NCBI RefSeq assembly: GCF_963555915.1
Contig: NZ_CAUVXL010000062.1
Coordinates: 1-17,210, forward strand
Length of the DNA: 17,210 bases
Reading direction: 5' to 3'
DNA from: Protofrankia sp963555915
GTDB taxonomy: Bacteria; Actinomycetota; Actinomycetes; Frankiales; Frankiaceae
Below are positions 13,861-17,210 of this stretch, piece after piece (within the stretch, counting starts at the first letter, position 1; every line of letters begins with the position of its first letter). The translations under genes were made by a program, and so were the position numbers. The notes below the pieces were generated by a model, which made no database searches, was not told where the DNA came from, and saw only the letters and a list, made by a program, of their open reading frames with translations.

Positions 13861-14021
13861 CAGGTGAATTTCGCCTCGGTTACCCTGACGTGTCTGCCGG
13901 TGTCCGCCAGTTCACCTGCCGGGTGCGGAGTGTAATTGATTACTTACCAGCGTTCCGCGGGTGGGTGCGACACGGCGGGTGGTGGTGGCCGTCGCCCGTT
14001 CCGGGGGCTACCGTCCGGAAC
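13861..14021. promoter_or_regulatory. Divergent promoter region between the metallopeptidase and DUF3499 genes
   Basis: This 161-bp region serves genes on both strands. It contains an AT-rich palindrome, GTAAT-TG-ATTAC (13932-13943), unusual in this DNA and a plausible operator or core promoter. Just before the DUF3499 start, TACCGT at 14009-14014 resembles a -10 box placed for a leaderless or nearly leaderless transcript. No clear -35 is visible. Confidence 0.4.
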
Positions 14022-14369
14022 GTGAAGCCTCGCCGCTGCTCCCGCTCGGCATGCTCAGCGGCCGCGGTCGCCACGCTCACGTACGCCTACGCCGAGTCGA
14101 CAGCCGTCCTCGGGCCGCTCTCCCCATACGTCGAGCCGCATTCCTACGACCTGTGTGGGCCGCACGCCGACCGCCTCACTGTGCCACTGGGCTGGGCGGT
14201 CGTGCGGATCGAGGGTGAGACCAGGCACGGCGCAGCCTCTGATGATCTTGAGGCGCTCGCGGACGCGGTTCGTGAGGTGAGCCGACCACCTGTCCACAAG
14301 GACCCGCCCGATCCGTCGGCACCCGGAGGTCGACGTGGTCACCTGCGGGTCCTGCCCCGGCCGAGCTGA
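14022..14369 (+). CDS. DUF3499 family protein (Rv3258c-like)
   Basis: A 115-aa conserved actinobacterial protein of unknown function. The conserved N-terminal block begins with KPRRCSRSAC (C6, C11), continues as AVATLTYAYAESTAVLGPL and ends with EPHSYDLCGPHADRLT (H40, C45, H48). The Cys/His set could bind a metal, which is inference. The C-terminal third is Pro/Asp/Gly-rich. The GTG at 14022 is chosen because conservation begins there; there is no Shine-Dalgarno, and the TACCGT box 7 nt upstream fits leaderless initiation. The open frame extends much further upstream, but that part is the antisense of the metallopeptidase gene. manB starts 114 nt later on the same strand. Confidence 0.88.
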   Translation: MKPRRCSRSACSAAAVATLTYAYAESTAVLGPLSPYVEPHSYDLCGPHADRLTVPLGWAVVRIEGETRHGAASDDLEALADAVREVSRPPVHKDPPDPSAPGGRRGHLRVLPRPS

Positions 14370-14483
14370 GTTCGCGTCGGTAGGGTCTTTGGTGCCGGTG
14401 TTGGCTGGCGTTCCCAGGGGCAGGCGGGCGCGGGACGATCTGTGATCGCGTACCCTGCGGGCAAGCGGAGGAAGGGCGGAAGG

Positions 14484-15848
14484 GTGCACGATCTGTCGCG
14501 GATCTTCAAGGCGTATGACGTGCGGGGGGTTGTGCCCTCAGAGCTGGACACCGATGTCGCCCGCGCGATCGGAGCCGCGTTCGTGCACGTGCTGGCGGCG
14601 CCACGGATCGTCGTCGCGCACGACATGCGTGACTCGTCGGTCCCGCTCTCGACGGCGTTTGCCGACGGGGCTGCCGGCCAGGGCGCGGATGTCATCATGA
14701 TCGGGCTCGGTTCGACCGACCTGCTCTACTTCGCCGCCGGGTCGCTGGACATCCCGGGAGCGATGTTCACCGCATCCCACAACCCGGCCAAGTACAACGG
14801 CGTCAAGCTGTGCCGGGCCGGCGCGGCTCCGATCGGGGCGGACACCGGTCTCGGGGACATCCGCGCCATGGTCGAGGCGGGGATTCCCGCGTTCACCGGA
14901 CCGCGCGGTACGATCACCCACAGCGACCTGTTGGCGGCATACGCCGAGCACCTGTGCACCCTGGTCGACCTGTCGGCCATCCGACCGCTGCGGGTCGTGG
15001 TGGACGCGGGTAACGGTATGGGCGGTCTGACCGTCCCGGCCGTGTTCGAGGGGCTGCCGCTGACGGTCCACCCGCTGTACTTCGAATTGGACGGGTCTTT
15101 CCCCAACCACGAGGCCAACCCGATCGAGCCGGCGAACCTGCGTGACCTGCAGGCCGCGGTTCGCGCTACCGGGGCCGACATCGGGCTCGCCTTCGACGGT
15201 GACGCGGACCGCTGCTTCGTCGTCGACGAACGTGGCGAGTGCGTGTCGCCGTCCACCATCACCGCGTTGGTCGCCGAGCGGGAACTCGCCCGCGAGCCCG
15301 GTGCGACGATCATTCACAATGTGATCGTCAGCAACGCCGTGCCCGAGCTCGTCACCAGGCTCGGCGGCGTGCCGGTGCGGACCCGCGTCGGCCATTCGTT
15401 CATCAAGGCGGAGATGGCGCGTACCGGTGCGATCTTCGGTGGCGAGCACTCCGGTCACTTCTATTTCCGGGACTTCTGGCGGGCCGACTCCGGGATGCTC
15501 GCCGCGATGCATGTCCTGGCCGCGCTCGGTGAGCAGGAGCGGCCGCTGTCGCGCCTGCTCGACGGCTATGCGCCGTACACGCTCTCCGGTGAGATCAACT
15601 CCGAGGTCGCCGACGCCGGGGTCGCGATGGCCGAGATCGAGAAGGCCTACGTGGGGCTCGCGACCGGTATCGACCATCTCGACGGGCTGACCGTCTCGCT
15701 CGGTGATGGCGTGTGGTTCAACCTGCGCCCGTCCAACACCGAACCGCTGCTGCGCCTGAACGTGGAGGCTCCCGACCATGCCACGATGTCACGGGTGCGG
15801 AACGAGGTCCTCACCCGCATTCGTCATGGAAGGGAGATCGACCGTTGA
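14484..15848 (+). CDS. manB: Phosphomannomutase (ManB)
   Basis: Converts mannose-6-phosphate to mannose-1-phosphate (members often also act on glucose phosphates), the step before GDP-mannose. The 454-aa protein carries all four alpha-D-phosphohexomutase signatures: active-site serine loop TASHNP (96-101, Ser98), metal-binding DGDADR (238-243), sugar-binding GGEHSGH (319-325) and phosphate-binding RPSNTEP (415-421). Start is GTG at 14484, with CGGAGGAAGG 8 nt upstream and the family N-terminus DLSRIFKAYDVRG directly after it. An upstream GTG at 14442 in the same frame is unlikely. The stop overlaps the TTG start of the Trm112-like gene, so they are coupled. The 114 nt before it hold its ribosome binding site but no clear promoter. 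Confidence 0.96.
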   Translation: MHDLSRIFKAYDVRGVVPSELDTDVARAIGAAFVHVLAAPRIVVAHDMRDSSVPLSTAFADGAAGQGADVIMIGLGSTDLLYFAAGSLDIPGAMFTASHNPAKYNGVKLCRAGAAPIGADTGLGDIRAMVEAGIPAFTGPRGTITHSDLLAAYAEHLCTLVDLSAIRPLRVVVDAGNGMGGLTVPAVFEGLPLTVHPLYFELDGSFPNHEANPIEPANLRDLQAAVRATGADIGLAFDGDADRCFVVDERGECVSPSTITALVAERELAREPGATIIHNVIVSNAVPELVTRLGGVPVRTRVGHSFIKAEMARTGAIFGGEHSGHFYFRDFWRADSGMLAAMHVLAALGEQERPLSRLLDGYAPYTLSGEINSEVADAGVAMAEIEKAYVGLATGIDHLDGLTVSLGDGVWFNLRPSNTEPLLRLNVEAPDHATMSRVRNEVLTRIRHGREIDR

Positions 15849-16153
15849 GTCTCGATCCACTCCTGCTGGAGATTCTCGCCTGCCCGTGCCCGGCCCATGC
15901 CCCGCTGCGCTCGGATGCCCTCGCCGGTGAGCCCGTCCTGGTCTGCACCTCGTGCGGCCTGGCCTTCCCGGTCCGCGACGAGATCCCGGTGATGCTGCTT
16001 GACGAGGCAGTTCCCTTTGGTGGCGCTGTCCAGACTGGCGACGTGCAGGCTGGCGCTGTCCAGACGGACGCTGTCCAGACCGATCCCCGGCCACGGGACG
16101 CGGTAGGGGATGCGACCGGCGATGTCGAGACCCCGGTGCCCAGCTCGTCCTGA
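15845..16153 (+). CDS. Trm112 family (UPF0434-like) small zinc-binding-type protein
   Basis: The 102-aa protein starts LDPLLLEILACPCP and continues VLVCTSCGLAFPVRDEIPVM, the Trm112/YcaR pattern. The four cysteines C13, C15, C34 and C37 are candidate zinc ligands; the first pair is C-x-C rather than the usual C-x2-C. Relatives activate methyltransferases or are of unknown role. The start is inferred as TTG at 15845, overlapping the manB stop (TTGA) with AAGGGAG 8 nt upstream; no ATG or GTG fits the conserved start. Residues from about 61 onward are an extra tail built on a 15-bp tandem repeat (VQTG/VQTD-type) and acidic sequence absent from the typical 60-aa family core. It lies between manB and the SIS gene, as in other actinobacteria. 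Confidence 0.85.
   Translation: MSLDPLLLEILACPCPAHAPLRSDALAGEPVLVCTSCGLAFPVRDEIPVMLLDEAVPFGGAVQTGDVQAGAVQTDAVQTDPRPRDAVGDATGDVETPVPSSS
16025..16084. repeat. 15-bp tandem repeat, four units, in the Trm112-like gene
   Basis: Units begin at 16025, 16040, 16055 and 16070 (consensus GCTGTCCAGACTGGC, with up to a few changes). They encode AVQTG, DVQAG, AVQTD and AVQTD. The repeat makes up part of the C-terminal extension beyond the conserved fold and is in frame. Confidence 0.9.
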
Positions 16154-16261
16154 GAAATGGGTCGACATATGGGGTGACCGGCGCCGGGAGCATCGCATGG
16201 CCGGCGGCCCGGACGAGCGAACGCGATGATGGGCCAGACACGCGGAAACTGGGGGGCGATC

Positions 16262-17210
16262 GTGGACGAGGGCATCCTTGACGATGTTGCCCGGCTGACC
16301 GGGGCCGACCCGTCCGGCATGCTGCTGCACGTGGCGTCGTCGGCCCGCCAGGTCCGGGAGTCCGCGGCGCTGGCGCAGGAGACCGGGGTCGCCTCGCTCG
16401 CGGCTGACGGCCGTCCGCGCGCCGTGCTGGTGGCCGGGGCTGGCGGCTCGACGGCGTTCGGTGCGGCGCTCACCGCGGTGACGGGCCCCGACTGCCCCGT
16501 TCCGGTACTCGAATACGACGGTTTCGGTCTGCCCGGATGGGCCGGCGTGGCCGACCTGGTGATCGTCGTGTCGGGCTCGGGACGCGATGGGCAGGCGCTG
16601 TCCGCGCTGGAGGAAGCTGATCGTCGCGGCTGCCGGACGCTTGCCGTGGGCGCACCCGACTCGCCGCTGGCCGCGCTGGCAGACCGGGCCCGGGCACTGT
16701 TCGTTGCGGTCCCGGTGGTGGACGCCAGGCCCACCCGCGCGAGTTTCTGGGCGCTGCTCGTCCCGACGGTGGTTGCCGTGCACGCCCTGGGTCTCGTCCC
16801 GGGCGGCGCCGAGGGAGCCGGCGCGATCGAGGCCACGGCCGCGCGGCTGGAGGACGTGGCGATGCGCTGCCGACCCAGCAGTGAGACGTTCGTCAGCCCC
16901 GCCAAGGAGCTGGCGCTCGCGCTGGCCGGGTCGTTGCCGCTGCTGTGGGGGACCACGGCGCTGACCGCCGCGGCGGTCAGCCGGGCGGCTGACCAGCTGG
17001 CCGCGAACGCCGGCTACCCCGCGGTGCCGGGCGTCCTGCCGGCGGCGGCTGGTGCCCAGGTGGGCATCCTGGACGGGGTGTTCGGGAGCCGCGCCGGGTC
17101 CGCCGGCAGCGCCGGCCCCGGTGCAGCCGCCGGTGCAGCCGAGGATCTCGACGACTTCTTCCGCGACCGAGTCGACGAGGCGGAGCCGGTGCGGCTTCGG
17201 TTGGTACTCC
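16262..17210 (+). CDS. SIS-domain protein, phosphoglucose/phosphomannose isomerase-like (3' end outside window)
   Basis: The visible 316 codons match the actinobacterial SIS protein that follows manB (Rv3256c-like; bacterial PGI/PMI C-terminal type). The N-terminus DEGILDDVARLTGADPSGML leads into a sugar-phosphate-binding SIS fold with VLVAGAGGSTAFGAAL (about 56-70) and LVIVVSGSGRDGQALSALEE (about 99-118), and a later NAGYPAVPGVLPAAAGAQ. Isomerase activity is plausible but unproven for this subgroup. The GTG at 16262 is used because it fits the family start; in-frame ATG codons at 16226 and 16229 would add about 12 residues. Neither has a strong binding site. The 108-nt gap after the Trm112-like gene has no clear promoter. 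A 12-bp duplication (17118-17141) encodes a short Ala/Gly run. Confidence 0.87.
   Translation, partial: MDEGILDDVARLTGADPSGMLLHVASSARQVRESAALAQETGVASLAADGRPRAVLVAGAGGSTAFGAALTAVTGPDCPVPVLEYDGFGLPGWAGVADLVIVVSGSGRDGQALSALEEADRRGCRTLAVGAPDSPLAALADRARALFVAVPVVDARPTRASFWALLVPTVVAVHALGLVPGGAEGAGAIEATAARLEDVAMRCRPSSETFVSPAKELALALAGSLPLLWGTTALTAAAVSRAADQLAANAGYPAVPGVLPAAAGAQVGILDGVFGSRAGSAGSAGPGAAAGAAEDLDDFFRDRVDEAEPVRLRLVL

Noticed and set aside
13461..14021. Upstream extension of the DUF3499 reading frame
   Set aside because: This part is antisense to the metallopeptidase gene and lacks family similarity; conservation starts at the GTG at 14022.
14538..15779. 413-aa minus-strand open frame inside manB
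   Set aside because: manB has all four catalytic signatures on the plus strand; the antisense frame is a by-product of GC bias.
15811..16956. 381-aa minus-strand open frame over the Trm112-like and SIS genes
   Set aside because: It is Ser/Ala/Pro-rich low-complexity sequence antisense to two genes with family features.
1..17210. tRNA, rRNA or transposase genes
   Set aside because: I saw no tRNA-like cloverleaf with a T-loop motif, no rRNA sequence and no transposase or integrase domain in the translated frames.

Overview
The window is about 17.2 kb of very GC-rich DNA with strong G/C bias at third codon positions and frequent GTG starts. It encodes coenzyme F420 biosynthesis enzymes, a WhiB2/WhiB-type iron-sulfur regulator, a DUF3499 protein and a DUF5719-like protein, so it is actinobacterial. 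Gene content and order resemble the fbiA-fbiB / whiB2 / manB neighbourhood of mycobacteria and streptomycetes. The many short tandem repeats and clustered F420 genes make Frankia or a relative my best guess, but nothing in the sequence proves the genus.

Left part (1-6214): F420 biosynthesis. On the minus strand lie a TetR-family regulator, then fbiA (cofD) and fbiB (cofE fused to a nitroreductase-like domain, cut by the left edge). fbiA and fbiB overlap by 8 nt. Divergently on the plus strand is fbiC, a CofG-CofH fusion that makes FO. A 167-bp MITE-like palindromic element flanked by TA lies between tetR and fbiA and supplies the tetR stop codon. Between tetR and fbiC is a small predicted ORF with four tandem hexapeptide repeats. 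The cluster holds FO synthase, the 2-phospholactate transferase and the glutamyl ligase/reductase; the guanylyltransferase FbiD (CofC) is not in the window.

Middle part (6215-11961): a structured, repeat-rich intergenic region leads to whiB, which has a good -35/-10 pair and a strong leader hairpin. A large GT2-type membrane glycosyltransferase and a DUF5719-like membrane-anchored protein follow, coupled by an ATGA overlap. The convergent junction with manA holds an AT-rich 15-bp perfect inverted repeat.

Right part (11962-17210): mannose metabolism and its usual companions. These are manA (minus strand), a zincin-like 'metallopeptidase family' protein (minus strand), then DUF3499, manB, a Trm112-family small protein and a SIS-domain sugar-isomerase-like protein (cut by the right edge), all on the plus strand. 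ManA and ManB convert fructose-6-P to mannose-1-P, the precursor of GDP-mannose for envelope glycans, which fits the neighbouring glycosyltransferase.

An unusual feature of the whole window is the density of short tandem repeats. Those inside genes have periods that are multiples of 3; the intergenic ones have periods of 5, 8, 13 or 18.
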